Assembly: GCF_030388665.1 (NCBI RefSeq)
Contig: NZ_CP128846.1
Span: forward strand, 1,860,001-1,924,000
Reading direction: 5' to 3'
From: Streptomyces flavofungini
Lineage (GTDB): Bacteria > Actinomycetota > Actinomycetes > Streptomycetales > Streptomycetaceae
DNA length: 64,000 nt
A model generated the notes under the pieces. The model searched no databases, was not told the origin of the DNA, and worked only from the letters and a program-made list of their open reading frames with translations. Numbering within the stretch: the first letter of the stretch is position 1; each line of letters begins with the position of its first letter. Positions 50,558 through 59,845 of this stretch are shown here, piece by piece. The position numbers and the translations under genes were made by a program.

Positions 50558-52039
50558 TCACGACGGGAGCCTCAGGCGCAGCGGGCCGCAGCCGATGCGC
50601 TCCGCCTCCAGGGCGACGTACCGCGGCAGCAGCCTGCGGATGTCCGCGGCCCTGCGCCCGTCGTCCGCCCGGATCAGGAAGGTGACCTCGCCGGTCTGGC
50701 AGGAGGCCTGGTAGAGCCCCATGTCCTCGCGCAGGAAGCCGTGCCCGCGGGACTCCTTCTTGGTGTCCCCGACGGCGCTGACCTCGCGGCCGCCGTCGAA
50801 CGACAGGCCCTTGTAGAGCACCGCGAGCCGAGGGTCCTCGACCGTCATCAGGCGCAGCGAAGGGTGGCCGAAGAGGACGTCCCGGTCGCAGGTGCGCACG
50901 GGGGCGTCCTTCGAGGCCGTGGTGACCAGCGGCCGGTAGTAGCGGCTGACCACGTTCTTGCCCGGCGCCGAGAGGCCCTTGACGCCGCAGACCGCGTCCC
51001 GCTTCTCCGTCGTGAACCGCGCGGGCTCGGCGAGCCGGTCCGTGGGGTCGCCGATGGGACTGTCGCACCCCCGGTCGGCCATGTGGCCGTTGACGAGCTT
51101 GACGACGGCGCGCGCAAGCCGGGCGCGTTCGTCGGTGTCGACGTCGCCGCGGTAGTCCGTCCAGCCCGCCTCCACGTCGACGACGAGCGGGCCGTCGTCC
51201 TTGCTGGGCCGCCCGATGCAGCCCTCCGGTATCGCGAGCCACGCGCGCGTGTCCGACACCATGCCGAGCAGACCGCCGCCGAGCGGTGTCATCCGCGCGG
51301 ACAGGTACTCGTCGGCCCACTTGTCGCGCGCGCCGCCGAACCGGTCGTCGAGCCGGTGCAGTTGCGCGCGCACGCGCTTCCCGCGTGGCGACTTCAGCTC
51401 GCACAGGCCGGACGGGCCGTCCGAGGAGATGCTGTCGTAGCTGACGCCCACTTCGGAGGACTCGATGTCCCGCTTGCCGTGGAAGAGGTCCGCGACGTCG
51501 TCCTCGTCGAGCGCGCCCCAGCAGGCCCGCTCCTCGTGGAAGGGGCCCGCGTCGGCCTGCCAGGCCACGACGGTCCCGCCGAGCAGCGCGCCCGCGAGCG
51601 CCGCGGCGACGGCGGGCGTCCAACGGGCGCGGGCGAGGCGCCGCAGGCGGCGCCAGTGCCACCAGGGGGGCGGGGCGGCGGCGATGGCGGCGGCGACCAC
51701 GCCGAGGGGCTTGCCCGCCGGGGCGGGGCTCGGGGCGGCGTCGGATTCCGCGACGGTTCCGGAAGTTTTCGGAGGCGATGCGGGGGGTTCGGCGGGCGTC
51801 GCAGCGGTTTTCGGAGGCGACGCGGGGGATTCCGCAGGCGTCGCAGCGGCTTTCGGAGGCGACGCGAGGGATTCCGCAGGCGACGCGGGGGTGTCCGCAG
51901 GCGTCGCGGGAGGCTCCGCGGAAGTCGAGGCCCCCTCGCCCGCGCCCTGAGCCCGCTCGCCCTGAGCCTGCTCCTCCAGACCCCGCTCGCCCTGAGCCCC
52001 CGCGTCCACGGTCCCCTCCCCCTTGTCCACGTCACTCAT
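50558..52039 (-). CDS. Membrane-anchored CWGA-motif protein B (two-component cluster)
   Basis: Protein of 493 residues. Residues ~1-125 are a Pro/Ala/Glu-rich cytoplasmic region with 15-residue repeats of the PAESPASPPKTAAT type; one membrane helix follows (WTPAVAAALAGALLGGTVVAW, ~142-162); the rest is outside. Right after the helix comes ADAGPFHEERACWGALDEDD, matching TDTWPF...YCWGAWQED in the neighbouring protein. The extracellular domain has several Cys (PSGLCELKSPRG; IPEGCIGRPS; RGCDSPIGD; RTCDRDVLF). No known family. It overlaps the upstream gene by four bases and likely acts as an accessory sensor for the kinase (inference). Confidence 0.78.
   Translation of the reverse strand: MSDVDKGEGTVDAGAQGERGLEEQAQGERAQGAGEGASTSAEPPATPADTPASPAESLASPPKAAATPAESPASPPKTAATPAEPPASPPKTSGTVAESDAAPSPAPAGKPLGVVAAAIAAAPPPWWHWRRLRRLARARWTPAVAAALAGALLGGTVVAWQADAGPFHEERACWGALDEDDVADLFHGKRDIESSEVGVSYDSISSDGPSGLCELKSPRGKRVRAQLHRLDDRFGGARDKWADEYLSARMTPLGGGLLGMVSDTRAWLAIPEGCIGRPSKDDGPLVVDVEAGWTDYRGDVDTDERARLARAVVKLVNGHMADRGCDSPIGDPTDRLAEPARFTTEKRDAVCGVKGLSAPGKNVVSRYYRPLVTTASKDAPVRTCDRDVLFGHPSLRLMTVEDPRLAVLYKGLSFDGGREVSAVGDTKKESRGHGFLREDMGLYQASCQTGEVTFLIRADDGRRAADIRRLLPRYVALEAERIGCGPLRLRLPS
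51757..51900. repeat. 45-bp imperfect tandem repeats coding Pro/Ala-rich linker
   Basis: About three units of 45 bp (TTTTCGGAGGCGA...GCGTCGCAGCGG on the plus strand) code on the minus strand for PAE-S/P-P/L-ASPPK-T/A-AAT repeats in the N-terminal cytoplasmic part of the CWGA-motif protein. In frame and GC-rich; copy number may vary. Confidence 0.75.
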
Positions 52040-53262
52040 CGACCGCTCCCCTCCGTGTCGGCGGCCGGCGCGACGGGCGCGCAGCCGAGGCGCCGCGCCA
52101 CCGCGTTGGTGAACGTGGCGAAGTAGTCGGACGTGGTTTTGGTGGGCGCGCCGAGCAGCAGGAAGGACGTGGGCCTGCCCGCGCAGTCGGCGCGTACGAC
52201 GCCGTGGTCGGAGGTGAAGGTTCCGGTGCCTCGCCAGCCCTTCTCGGGTGCCCGGGTCCCGGTCGCGCCGTCGAGGAGTGCCGAGATGCGGGGTTCGCGC
52301 ACCATGACGGCGTCGAAGAGCGGCTGGTCCACGCGCTCCCCGAGCCGCACGGAGCGCCCGATCCGCGCCGAGCAGGACTGCAGGTCGTCGTCGACCGCGC
52401 CGACCTGGTAGCGCAGCCGCATCGCGGCCTCCTTGCCGAGGTCGGACTTGATGTCGAGGCCGGGGATGCGGCAGACGGCTCCGTCGGGGAAGCTCTCCTC
52501 GCGTTCCGGCAGCGTGGGCACGGGACCGGAGACCCGCAGCGGTTCGCCGTCGGCACAACCGGCGGCCTCCATCCCCTTGTTGGCGGCGGCCACGAGGAGT
52601 TCGGCGACGTCCCGGGAGCCGCCGAGCTTGGGGACGGCGGCCAGCACGTCGTCCGGCTCCGCGGCCTCGCGCGCGTCGAGGGTGACGGCGGTGGGCCGCC
52701 CGTCGCGGGTGTCGCACCGCTTCGGCAGCACGAGAAGCCCGTGGCTGCCGTCGGCGACGCCGGGCAGCCCGTCGGGCAGGGGCATCGCGCGGTCGCCGAG
52801 GTAGCCGCCGAGCCAGGTGACGCGGCGGCCCGCGGACCGGGGCGCGGGACCGTACGTCACCGTGACGGTCGTCTCCTGCCGATCCTTGTCGCCGTTGTAC
52901 GTGTCGCTGGACGTGACCGACAGACGGCACTCGCCGCGCGGCTCGCGGGACGTCGGCGCGGTCCCCGTGGACGTACGGCTGCGGTCGTCGTCGCCCTCGA
53001 AGCCCTCGTCTCCGAGGATGCCGGGCCCGCTGTCCTCCTGCCACGCGCCCCAGCAGTAGCGGTCGCGACCGTCGAAGGGCCAGGTGTCCGTGGCCCAGGT
53101 GCCGACGCCGCCCGCGAGCAGCGCGAGCACGAGACCGGTGGCCGCTGCCCCTCGCCGTGTTCTGACGAACCGCCGTACGCGTACCAGCCGTTGGGCCCGG
53201 GTATCCACCGGTATGTCCCCCGGCGCGCCGCCGGACGCGCCCCCTGGGCTCTCCCCCGTCAC
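52036..53262 (-). CDS. Membrane-anchored CWGA-motif protein A (two-component cluster)
   Basis: Protein of 408 residues: short cytoplasmic N-terminus, one helix (AAATGLVLALLAGGVGTWAT, ~36-55), then an extracellular domain starting TDTWPFDGRDRYCWGAWQED. It shares with its neighbour the spacing of helix-PF-CWGA, the pattern of Cys residues (PRGECRLSV; PKRCDTRDG; AGCADGEPL; AVCRIPGLD) and similar endings, so the two are paralogues. GTG start at 53262. It starts 74 bp downstream of the kinase gene and overlaps the next gene by four bases. Likely binds a ligand or partner outside the cell for the kinase. No known family. Confidence 0.78.
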   Translation of the reverse strand: MTGESPGGASGGAPGDIPVDTRAQRLVRVRRFVRTRRGAAATGLVLALLAGGVGTWATDTWPFDGRDRYCWGAWQEDSGPGILGDEGFEGDDDRSRTSTGTAPTSREPRGECRLSVTSSDTYNGDKDRQETTVTVTYGPAPRSAGRRVTWLGGYLGDRAMPLPDGLPGVADGSHGLLVLPKRCDTRDGRPTAVTLDAREAAEPDDVLAAVPKLGGSRDVAELLVAAANKGMEAAGCADGEPLRVSGPVPTLPEREESFPDGAVCRIPGLDIKSDLGKEAAMRLRYQVGAVDDDLQSCSARIGRSVRLGERVDQPLFDAVMVREPRISALLDGATGTRAPEKGWRGTGTFTSDHGVVRADCAGRPTSFLLLGAPTKTTSDYFATFTNAVARRLGCAPVAPAADTEGSGR

Positions 53263-53336
53263 GATCTCCGCCTCTCTCGGTAAGGCGGCTGATCGTACAG
53301 AAGGTGTGCGGACGCGAAGTCAGCAGGCCCCTGAGG

Positions 53337-54620
53337 TCATGCCCATGGCAGCCAGGCCTCGACGGTGAAGCTCCCGTCGCAACCGCTGCCGTGGCTGAGC
53401 CTGCCGCCCGCGAGGGAGGCGCGTTCGGTGAGCCCGATGAGGCCCTGCCCCGAACCGGGCACCTGCGGCACCTCGCCGGGCGGCGGCGGATTGCGCACGG
53501 ACAGGGTGAGGCCCTCGCCGGGCGCGCCCGCGACGACGACGGTGACCTCGGCGCCGGGCGCGTGCTTGCGGGCGTTGGTGAGGCCTTCCTGGGCGATGCG
53601 GTAGGCGGTGCGGCCGATCGCGGCGGGCACCGCGTCCGGGTCGGGGACGCGCAGGTCGAGGACGACCTTCATGCCTGCTTCGCGGGACTCGGCGACGAGC
53701 GTGTCGAGGGCGGCGAGGGTGGGCTGGGGCCGCCCCGACGCGTCCGCGTCGCCGCCGCGCAGGACGCCGATGACCTGCCGCAGGTCCTGCAGGGCCTCGT
53801 GCGCGCTCTCCCGGATGACCCCGGCGGCCCTCGCGACCTCCTCGCGGGGCGCGTCGGGCCGGAACTCCAGGGCGCCCGCGTGCACGCTGAGCAGGGTGAG
53901 CCGGTGGGCGAGGACGTCGTGCATCTCGCGGGCGATGGCCTCGCGGGCGAGCTGCTGGGCCTTCTCGGCGCGCAGCGCGGCCTCGTTCTCGGCGCGCCGG
54001 GCGCGGTCGCGCAGGGCGAGCAGGAGCTGGCGCCGGGAGCGGACGAGCATGCCCCAGGCGACGGTGGTCGCGGCGAACAGCGAGGTGAGGACGATCGAGA
54101 GGACGTAGGGCAGGTCGGGGTCGGGCCGCCACCAGTAGAAGGGCACCATCAGGACCACGGACGCGCCGACGACCCACGCGGAGTACTTCCAGGGCCGGTG
54201 CACGGCGAGCGTGAAGTAGGCGACGACGGCCGCGCCGCCCGAGGTGTTCGACAGCACCCCGACGGCGACCATCGCCACCGCGAGCCCCACCGGCCAGCGC
54301 CTGCGCAGCCACACGGCGGCGCAGGCGAGCGCGCCGCAGAGATGGTCGAGGGCGGACCAGCCCTCGGAGACGGCGGGGTTGGCCTGCACCTCGCTGCTGA
54401 TGACGAGGCCGAGGAAGACGGCGAAGAGGAAGCAGACGAAGTCGACCAGCCAGTCACGCACGGTCCGCTTGTACCGCCCGGTCCTGCCGGTGGCCCGGTC
54501 GGGATCGAGCTCGGCGGCCACTGCCGAGGGCAGGAACCACTGCCTGCGGGCCACGGGCTCCGCCCCGGTCCCGACGTCCGCCGTGTCCGCGGGCTCCGTA
54601 CGACTCTTCACACCGCACAA
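53337..54620 (-). CDS. Sensor histidine kinase, HisKA_3 (NarX/DesK-like)
   Basis: Membrane kinase of 427 residues. N-terminal ~200 residues hold 5-6 hydrophobic helices (VDFVCFLFAVFLGLVISSEV; VGLAVAMVAVGVLSN; SAWVVGASVVLMVPFYWW); no extracellular sensor domain is visible. The H-box is AREMHDVLAHRLTLLSVHAG (phospho-His ~227). The ATPase has the Asn box RIAQEGLTNARKHAPG and Gly box GSGQGLIGLTERASLAGGRL. The frame opens with a TTG at 54620; a GTG at 54611 is a good alternative. Partner is the LuxR-type regulator at 49839; the two CWGA proteins may supply the missing sensing domain. Confidence 0.92.
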   Translation of the reverse strand: MCGVKSRTEPADTADVGTGAEPVARRQWFLPSAVAAELDPDRATGRTGRYKRTVRDWLVDFVCFLFAVFLGLVISSEVQANPAVSEGWSALDHLCGALACAAVWLRRRWPVGLAVAMVAVGVLSNTSGGAAVVAYFTLAVHRPWKYSAWVVGASVVLMVPFYWWRPDPDLPYVLSIVLTSLFAATTVAWGMLVRSRRQLLLALRDRARRAENEAALRAEKAQQLAREAIAREMHDVLAHRLTLLSVHAGALEFRPDAPREEVARAAGVIRESAHEALQDLRQVIGVLRGGDADASGRPQPTLAALDTLVAESREAGMKVVLDLRVPDPDAVPAAIGRTAYRIAQEGLTNARKHAPGAEVTVVVAGAPGEGLTLSVRNPPPPGEVPQVPGSGQGLIGLTERASLAGGRLSHGSGCDGSFTVEAWLPWA

Positions 54621-54791
54621 ATCTACGCACCGGGCGGTGCCCCACCCCGTCCCGGCAGGTGATCATCGACGAAAGTCGGAGCGCGCGAGACTTTGGGCGC
54701 TCGGGGCGGGCGCCGGGGGCGCCTTGCGACGGGTACGGCCTCGCCCCGCGGCCGATGTGCGCGCGGGGCCGCGGGGCGAGGCTGTCGTGCC

Positions 54792-54998
54792 ATGAAGCAA
54801 CTGCTGGAGTTTCTCGGTGTGATCCTGCTGATCCAGGGCGCGGTGGGCCTGCTGAACGAGCTCACCGGCTGGCTGGGCGGGTGGGGCGCGGTGCAGCACC
54901 TGACCTTCGTCGACGGCTACGAGCTGTATCTGAGCATCGCGATGATCGTGCTCGCGTGCGCGCTCTTCGCCGCGGCCGAGAGCCGCAGGTTCGGCTGA
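54792..54998 (+). CDS. Small two-helix membrane protein
   Basis: Protein of 68 residues, MKQLLEFLGVILLIQGAVGL..., with one helix at ~5-22 and another at ~45-62 (YLSIAMIVLACALFAAAE) joined by a short Gly/Trp-rich loop (TGWLGGWGAVQHL). ATG at 54792. Compact Streptomyces-type small membrane protein of unknown role. Divergent from the histidine kinase gene, 171 bp away. Confidence 0.7.
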   Translation: MKQLLEFLGVILLIQGAVGLLNELTGWLGGWGAVQHLTFVDGYELYLSIAMIVLACALFAAAESRRFG

Positions 54999-55040
54999 GC
55001 GGGCGCGCCCCCGGCCCGGCCGGACCTCGCCCGCGCGCGG

Positions 55041-55466
55041 TCAGCAGCCGTGGTCGACGAGGTCGAACGAACGGTAGTGGTCGGCGGTGTAGTAGTCCTC
55101 CTGCTGGGACTCACCGGTGACGATGCGGCGGGCGCCCCGGTTCGGGGAGCCGGGGGTCTTGACGGTGTACTCGTGGTAGTAGCCGTTGTTCTGCTTGGGC
55201 AGGATGCCTTCCCTGTTCTGGAAGACGGTGCCGTCCTGCGGGTAGGGGAACGGGCCGCCCCGCTCGATCAGGTCGAGCGTGTCGTGCGCCTGGGACGGCA
55301 GGTCGGAGTAGCAGATCTCGCCGACGGCGGCGGCCGAGAACCCGGCGGGCGCGACGGCGGCGACCGGCTGGGGGGCCGCGGCGTTCGCGGTGCCGGTGAC
55401 GGAGCCGCCGACGAGCAGGGCGGCGGCGAGGGCAGTGACACTGAGGATCCGTGGGGGGATTCGCAT
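55041..55466 (-). CDS. Secreted guanyl-specific ribonuclease (RNase Sa/N1 type)
   Basis: Exported microbial RNase of 141 residues that cleaves RNA after G. Signal peptide ends near GTANAAAPQ (~residue 31); after a spacer the enzyme starts around EICYSDLPSQAHDTLDLIER. Catalytic residues of the family are seen: Glu in YYHEYTVKTPG, Arg in RRIVTGESQQ, His in YYTADHYRSFDLV. Two Cys (ICYSDL and the final HGC) match the RNase Sa disulfide. No barstar-like inhibitor gene is adjacent, as is usual for the secreted Sa type. Confidence 0.93.
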   Translation of the reverse strand: MRIPPRILSVTALAAALLVGGSVTGTANAAAPQPVAAVAPAGFSAAAVGEICYSDLPSQAHDTLDLIERGGPFPYPQDGTVFQNREGILPKQNNGYYHEYTVKTPGSPNRGARRIVTGESQQEDYYTADHYRSFDLVDHGC

Positions 55467-55570
55467 GCACCCAGCATGACGCGCGTAGAGGTTGATGTGT
55501 CAACGTCAAGTGCATCGAATTTTCCGGAAGTTAACTTCCTCCCCGGGGCTCTCACACCCGCCGCGCGGTC

Positions 55571-56179
55571 TCAGTAACTCCCGTACTCCGGGCGGCCGTC
55601 GCGGTCGTAGCTGCTGATGACGACACCCTTGGACGTCGTCCGCGTGCCGGTGTGCCGGAACGCCGTGGGCAGGGCCCCGTCCGCGAACAGCCGCTTGCCG
55701 GTGCCGAGGACCACGGGGAACGTCAGCAGGTGGAGCGTGTCGATCAGTTCGTGCTCCAGGAGGGACTGCGCGAGGCCCGCGCTGCCGTGCGTTTGCAGTT
55801 CGCGGCCCGGCCGCTCCTTGAGCGCGGTGACGTCCTTGACCAGGTCCTCGCGGCCGATGATCTCGGTGCCCTGCCAGTCCGCGCCGGTCAGCGTGGTGCT
55901 CGCGACGTACTTCGGCAGGGAGTTCAGGCGGGAGGCGATGGGGTCGGCGGGGTCGGTCATCTTCGGCCAGTACGAGGCGAAGATCTCGTACGTCCCGCGC
56001 CCGAGCAGGAAGGCGTCCGCCCGGTCGAAGACTTCGGTGACGAACCCGATGAAGTCCTCGTCCCCGTAGGGGAACGACCAGCCGCCGTGCGGGAAGCCGC
56101 CGCTGGTGTCCTCCTCCGGGCCGCCCGGAGCCTGGATGACGCCGTCGAGGGTGAGGAACTGGGTGAGCGTGATCTTCAT
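55571..56179 (-). CDS. Dihydrofolate reductase-like (RibD C-terminal) protein
   Basis: Soluble NADPH-dependent reductase fold of 202 residues (RibD_C family, often annotated as dihydrofolate reductase family). Starts KITLTQFLTLDGVIQAPGG; mid-region RADAFLLGRGTYEIFASYWP; C-terminal LIDTLHLLTFPVVLGTGKRL and ADGALPTAFRHTGTRTTSKG are characteristic. ATG at 56179 chosen; the longer frame adds a Pro-rich leader. True DHFR activity is unlikely; the physiological substrate of this branch is unknown. Confidence 0.88.
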   Translation of the reverse strand: MKITLTQFLTLDGVIQAPGGPEEDTSGGFPHGGWSFPYGDEDFIGFVTEVFDRADAFLLGRGTYEIFASYWPKMTDPADPIASRLNSLPKYVASTTLTGADWQGTEIIGREDLVKDVTALKERPGRELQTHGSAGLAQSLLEHELIDTLHLLTFPVVLGTGKRLFADGALPTAFRHTGTRTTSKGVVISSYDRDGRPEYGSY

Positions 56180-56390
56180 GGTGTGACCTCTCGGGGATGG
56201 TCGCGGCGCCCGCGGCGTGGTCTTCCCTGTCTCACCCACTCAGACCGCGGCCCGCGCCGAAAGTCATCGGCGCGCCCGGCGTCGCCGTCCGTTTGCCGCC
56301 AGCCGTCGCCCGCCCCCGCGGCTTTGATGGAACCCGTCGAAGAAATTGAACCCTCAAGCACTCTCACTCTCTACGGAAACGGGCAGAAGA

Positions 56391-57131
56391 ATGTCTTCTC
56401 TGAACGGCAGGACGGCTCTGGTCACCGGCGGCAGCCGCGGCATCGGCGCGGCGACGGCCCTGCGGCTCGCCCAGGAGGGCGCCGACGTGGCCCTCACCTA
56501 TGTCCAGGGCGAGGACGCCGCCCGCGAGGTCGTCGCCAAGATCGAGTCGATGGGGCGGCGCGGGTTCGCGATCCGCGCGGACGCGGCCGACGCCGGGGAC
56601 GCCGCGGGCGCCGTGGAGCGGGCCGCCGACGACCTCGGGGGCCTGGACGTCCTCGTCAACAACGCGGGGGCGGGCGTGCTCAAGCCCCTCGGGGACCTCA
56701 CCCTCGCCGATGTCGACCGGGTGCTCGCCGTGAACGTGCGCGGTGTCTTCCTCGCCTCCCGGGCCGCGGCCGGGCGGATGCGGCGGGGTGGGCGCATCGT
56801 GTCCATCGGCTCCTGCATGGTGCAGCGCGTGCCCGGGGCCGGGGGCACCTTGTACGCCACCAGCAAGGCCGCGCTCGTCGGGCTCACCAAGGCGCTCGCC
56901 CGCGAGCTCGGTGAGCACGGCATCACCGTGAACCTCGTCCACCCCGGGCCCATCGACACCGACATGAACCCCGCCGACGGGCCCTACGCCCCGGCGCAGG
57001 CCGCCGGGACGGCGCTCGGCCGCTACGGCTCCACCGGGGAGGTCGCGTCCGTCGTGGCCTACCTGGCCGGGGAGGAGGCGTCTTACGTGACGGGGGCGGA
57101 GTGGGCGGTGGACGGGGGGCACGCGGCGTAG
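56391..57131 (+). CDS. Short-chain dehydrogenase/reductase (FabG-like)
   Basis: Classical SDR of 246 residues: cofactor motif VTGGSRGIGAATAL (~10-23), an Ala/Asp-rich second strand, NNAGAGVLKPLGD, catalytic Ser in SIGSCMVQR, Tyr-x3-Lys in LYATSKAALVGL (~156), and C-terminal SYVTGAEWAVDGGHA. The absence of a basic residue directly after the Gly motif and VALTYVQGED at strand 2 do not settle NAD versus NADP. ATG at 56391; the ribosome site (GGGCAGAAGA) is weak. Reaction unknown; ketone reduction is typical. Confidence 0.9.
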   Translation: MSSLNGRTALVTGGSRGIGAATALRLAQEGADVALTYVQGEDAAREVVAKIESMGRRGFAIRADAADAGDAAGAVERAADDLGGLDVLVNNAGAGVLKPLGDLTLADVDRVLAVNVRGVFLASRAAAGRMRRGGRIVSIGSCMVQRVPGAGGTLYATSKAALVGLTKALARELGEHGITVNLVHPGPIDTDMNPADGPYAPAQAAGTALGRYGSTGEVASVVAYLAGEEASYVTGAEWAVDGGHAA

Positions 57132-57228
57132 CCGGCCTCGCGGCGCGCCCCGTTCCCGCCCCTGCTCCGAGACCGGGGGCTGCCGCCCCCTGGACCCCCG
57201 CTTGTCGGCGCTCCGCGCCTCGTCCACC

Positions 57229-57264
57229 ATCGCCGGACGGGCTGAAATCAGCCCCTCCGGCGAT
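57229..57264. terminator. Dispersed palindrome between convergent SDR and allantoicase genes
   Basis: ATCGCCGGACGGGCTGA (57229-57245), AA, TCAGCCCCTCCGGCGAT (57248-57264): a 17-bp stem with one mismatch. It is the same family as the palindrome at 19585-19633 (shared core CGCCGG-CGGGCTG) and sits between two gene ends, so it likely terminates both. Confidence 0.75.
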
Positions 57265-57340
57265 CGAGGAGCGGGGCCCGGGGCGGAACCGCGGGATCGG
57301 GAAGGGGTGGGATGGGGGAAGCCCCCGGCAAGGCCCCGCC

Positions 57341-58462
57341 TCAGCCCCCGAGCTCCCGATGCCGCGCGGCCAGCGCGTCCGCCCCGGCCGCCGTGGGCGC
57401 CCCGTACAGACGGAGCCGCGAGATCCCCCCGTCGGGGAAGATGTCGACGCGGGCGTGCGTGCCGACGGCCGCCACGGGCAGCGCGAAGCGATGGTTCGTG
57501 TCGGGCTGGAGCCGCGTACGCGGAAGGACCTCGACCCAGTTCCCGGACTCCCCGTCCCGGACGGAGACGGAGGCCCACCCGGCGGAGTTGCCCTTGAGGT
57601 AGGCGGTGTCGATCTCGAGGGCGCGGATCTCGGACTGCGCGGCGAGGCGGTAGCGGATCCAGTCATGGCCCTGGTCGCGCCGCCGCCGCGTCTCCCACCC
57701 GTCGTCCATCTTCCGGGACCGCCCGGGCTGGATGGTGTTGGTGGCGGGCGAGTAGAACCGGTCCGAGGCGTCCTCGACCTGGCCGCCGTTCTCCAGGGCG
57801 ACGACGTCGAAGGTGCCGAGGGCGGCGAGCCAGGCGGGGTCGGCGACGACTTCGCCGTACACGCGCAGGCGGGCGATGCCCCCGTCGGGGTGCTGGTTGA
57901 CGCGCAGGTGGGTGAAGCGCTGGGGGACGTCGACGGCGAAGCCGTTGGCGGCGTGCCCGCCGACGGGCGTGCGCGGCACGAGAGTCGTCCACTTCACGTC
58001 GTCGGCGAGGAGTTCGTCGGGCGTGGGCGAGCCCTCGACATGGGCGCCCTCGACGGACACGGCCTGCGGGTAGTTGCCGCGGAAGTGGGCGGTGTCGATG
58101 ACGATGCCGTGCACGACGCCGGGCGCGCCGAGCCGGACGAGGGCCCAGTCGTGGTCGTCGGCGGTGGGCCAGGGGTGCTCGGCGGAGACGCCGCGCCGCC
58201 GCCGGGTCTCCCAGCCGTCCATGATCTTGCCCTTGTGGCCGAAGTGCTCGGGGTCGAACTCGGCGTCGTTCGGCAGCAGCAGGTTCTCGCGCATGGCGAA
58301 GAACTCGTCGTTGGCGGCGATGACACCGGCCCCGAGCTGGCGGTCCGCGAGGTTGGCGTACTGGGTGAAGGGGAAGTCGGCGGTGCGGTAGTCGGCGTAG
58401 GGCTCGCCGCCGCCGTAGGGGTTCGCGTCGCCGGTGAAGCGGGGTATCGGTGTCGCCGTCAC
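57341..58462 (-). CDS. alc: Allantoicase
   Basis: Cytosolic enzyme splitting allantoate into ureidoglycolate and urea, 373 residues. It consists of two similar jelly-roll domains, visible as internal repeats: KIMDGWETRRRRGVSAEHPW versus KMDDGWETRRRRDQGHDWIR, and FRGNYPQAVSVEGAHV versus LKGNSAGWASVSVRDG, HPDGGIARLRVYGEV versus FPDGGISRLRLYGAP. GTG start at 58462 with AAGGAAG upstream. It follows allantoinase by 5 bp in one operon, so both are controlled by the promoter upstream of allB. Confidence 0.95.
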   Translation of the reverse strand: MTATPIPRFTGDANPYGGGEPYADYRTADFPFTQYANLADRQLGAGVIAANDEFFAMRENLLLPNDAEFDPEHFGHKGKIMDGWETRRRRGVSAEHPWPTADDHDWALVRLGAPGVVHGIVIDTAHFRGNYPQAVSVEGAHVEGSPTPDELLADDVKWTTLVPRTPVGGHAANGFAVDVPQRFTHLRVNQHPDGGIARLRVYGEVVADPAWLAALGTFDVVALENGGQVEDASDRFYSPATNTIQPGRSRKMDDGWETRRRRDQGHDWIRYRLAAQSEIRALEIDTAYLKGNSAGWASVSVRDGESGNWVEVLPRTRLQPDTNHRFALPVAAVGTHARVDIFPDGGISRLRLYGAPTAAGADALAARHRELGG

Positions 58463-58467
58463 GGTGA

Positions 58468-59805
58468 TCAGTTCTTCCTTTCCAGAAGGCGGCCCGACGG
58501 CGCGCTGAACTCGCCGTCGGACACGATGCGTTGGCCGCGCAGCCAGGTGGACTTCACCACGCCGCTGAGGGTCTTGCCCGCGTAGGCGGTGACCCGGTTG
58601 CGGTGCTGGAGGCGCGCGGGGTCCACGGTGAAGGTCTCGTCGGGCGCGAGGACCGTGAAGTCGGCGTCGCGGCCGGCTTCGATGGCGCCCTTGCGGTCCA
58701 GGCCGACCAGTTCGGCCGTGCGCGTCGACATCCAGCGCACGACGTCCTCAAGGCCGTACCCGCGCGCCCGGGCCGCCGTCCACACGGCGGGCAGGCTGAG
58801 CTGAAGGCCGGAGATGCCGCCCCAGGCGGTGGCGAAGTCGGACGTCTTGAGGTCGGCGGTGGACGGGGAGTGGTCGGTCACGACGCAGTCGATGGTGCCG
58901 TCGGCGAGCGCCTGCCACAGCAGGTCCTGGTTGGCGGCCTCGCGGATCGGCGGGCAGCACTTGAACTCGCTGGCGCCGTCGGGGACTTCCTCGGCCGTCA
59001 GGGTGAGGTAGTGCGGGCAGGTCTCGACGGTCAGGCGCACCCCCTCGCGCTTGGCGGCCGCGATCATCGGCAGCGCGTCGGAGGACGACAGGTGCAGGAT
59101 GTGGACGCGGGCGCCGACGCGCTTGGCGACGGCGATGAGCCCCTCGATCGCGGTGTCCTCACTGACGCGCGGGCGGGAGTGCAGGAAGTCCGCGTAGCGC
59201 GGGCCCGCCTTGGCGGGGGCCGCGGCCAGCTCGTGCGGGTCCTCGGCGTGCACGATGAGCAGGCCGCCGAAACCGGCGATCTCTCCCATGGACACGGCCA
59301 GTTGATCCTGCGTCAGCTCCGGGAACTCGTCGACGCCGGAGGGCGAGAGGAAGCACTTGAAGCCGAAGACACCCGCGTCGTGCAGGGGCCGCAGGTCCTT
59401 GACGTTGTCGGGCAGCGCGCCGCCCCAGAAGCCGACGTCGATGTGCGCCTTGGCCGCCGCCACCTCCTTCTTCGCACGGAGGTTCGCGACGGTGGTCGTC
59501 GGCGGCAGCGAGTTCAGGGGCATGTCGACGAGGGTGGTGATGCCACCGGCGGCCGCGGCGCGCGTGGCCGTCCAGAAGCCCTCCCACTCGGTGCGGCCCG
59601 GGTCGTTGACGTGGACGTGGGTGTCGACGAGGCCGGGCAGCAGCGCGTCGTCGCCGAAGTCCTCCACGCGGGCGCGCGTCGGCACGGCGGCGTCATGGGC
59701 GCGCACCGCCACGATCGTGCCGTCCGAGACGACGACGGACGCGGCACGCGTCCCTTCCGGGGTGATGACGCGCGTCGAGCGCAGCACCAGTTCCTCGCCG
59801 GACAC
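58468..59805 (-). CDS. allB: Allantoinase
   Basis: Zinc amidohydrolase that opens the allantoin ring to allantoate, 445 residues from the GTG at 59805, which has AGAGAGGGG upstream (a longer frame to 59850 lacks such a site). Metal ligands: His-x-His in [13 protein letters not shown] (~55), bridging Lys in [12 protein letters not shown], His in [10 protein letters not shown], His in [13 protein letters not shown] and Asp in VVTDHSPST. RVRGFxxR-type dihydropyrimidinase features are absent. First gene of the allB-alc operon, divergent from the IclR regulator; its promoter carries the TTCCAC box. Confidence 0.95.
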   Translation of the reverse strand: MSGEELVLRSTRVITPEGTRAASVVVSDGTIVAVRAHDAAVPTRARVEDFGDDALLPGLVDTHVHVNDPGRTEWEGFWTATRAAAAGGITTLVDMPLNSLPPTTTVANLRAKKEVAAAKAHIDVGFWGGALPDNVKDLRPLHDAGVFGFKCFLSPSGVDEFPELTQDQLAVSMGEIAGFGGLLIVHAEDPHELAAAPAKAGPRYADFLHSRPRVSEDTAIEGLIAVAKRVGARVHILHLSSSDALPMIAAAKREGVRLTVETCPHYLTLTAEEVPDGASEFKCCPPIREAANQDLLWQALADGTIDCVVTDHSPSTADLKTSDFATAWGGISGLQLSLPAVWTAARARGYGLEDVVRWMSTRTAELVGLDRKGAIEAGRDADFTVLAPDETFTVDPARLQHRNRVTAYAGKTLSGVVKSTWLRGQRIVSDGEFSAPSGRLLERKN

Positions 59806-59845
59806 CGCGGCCCCTCTCTGTTCGTCGGCCTTCCGGCCAGCGGAA

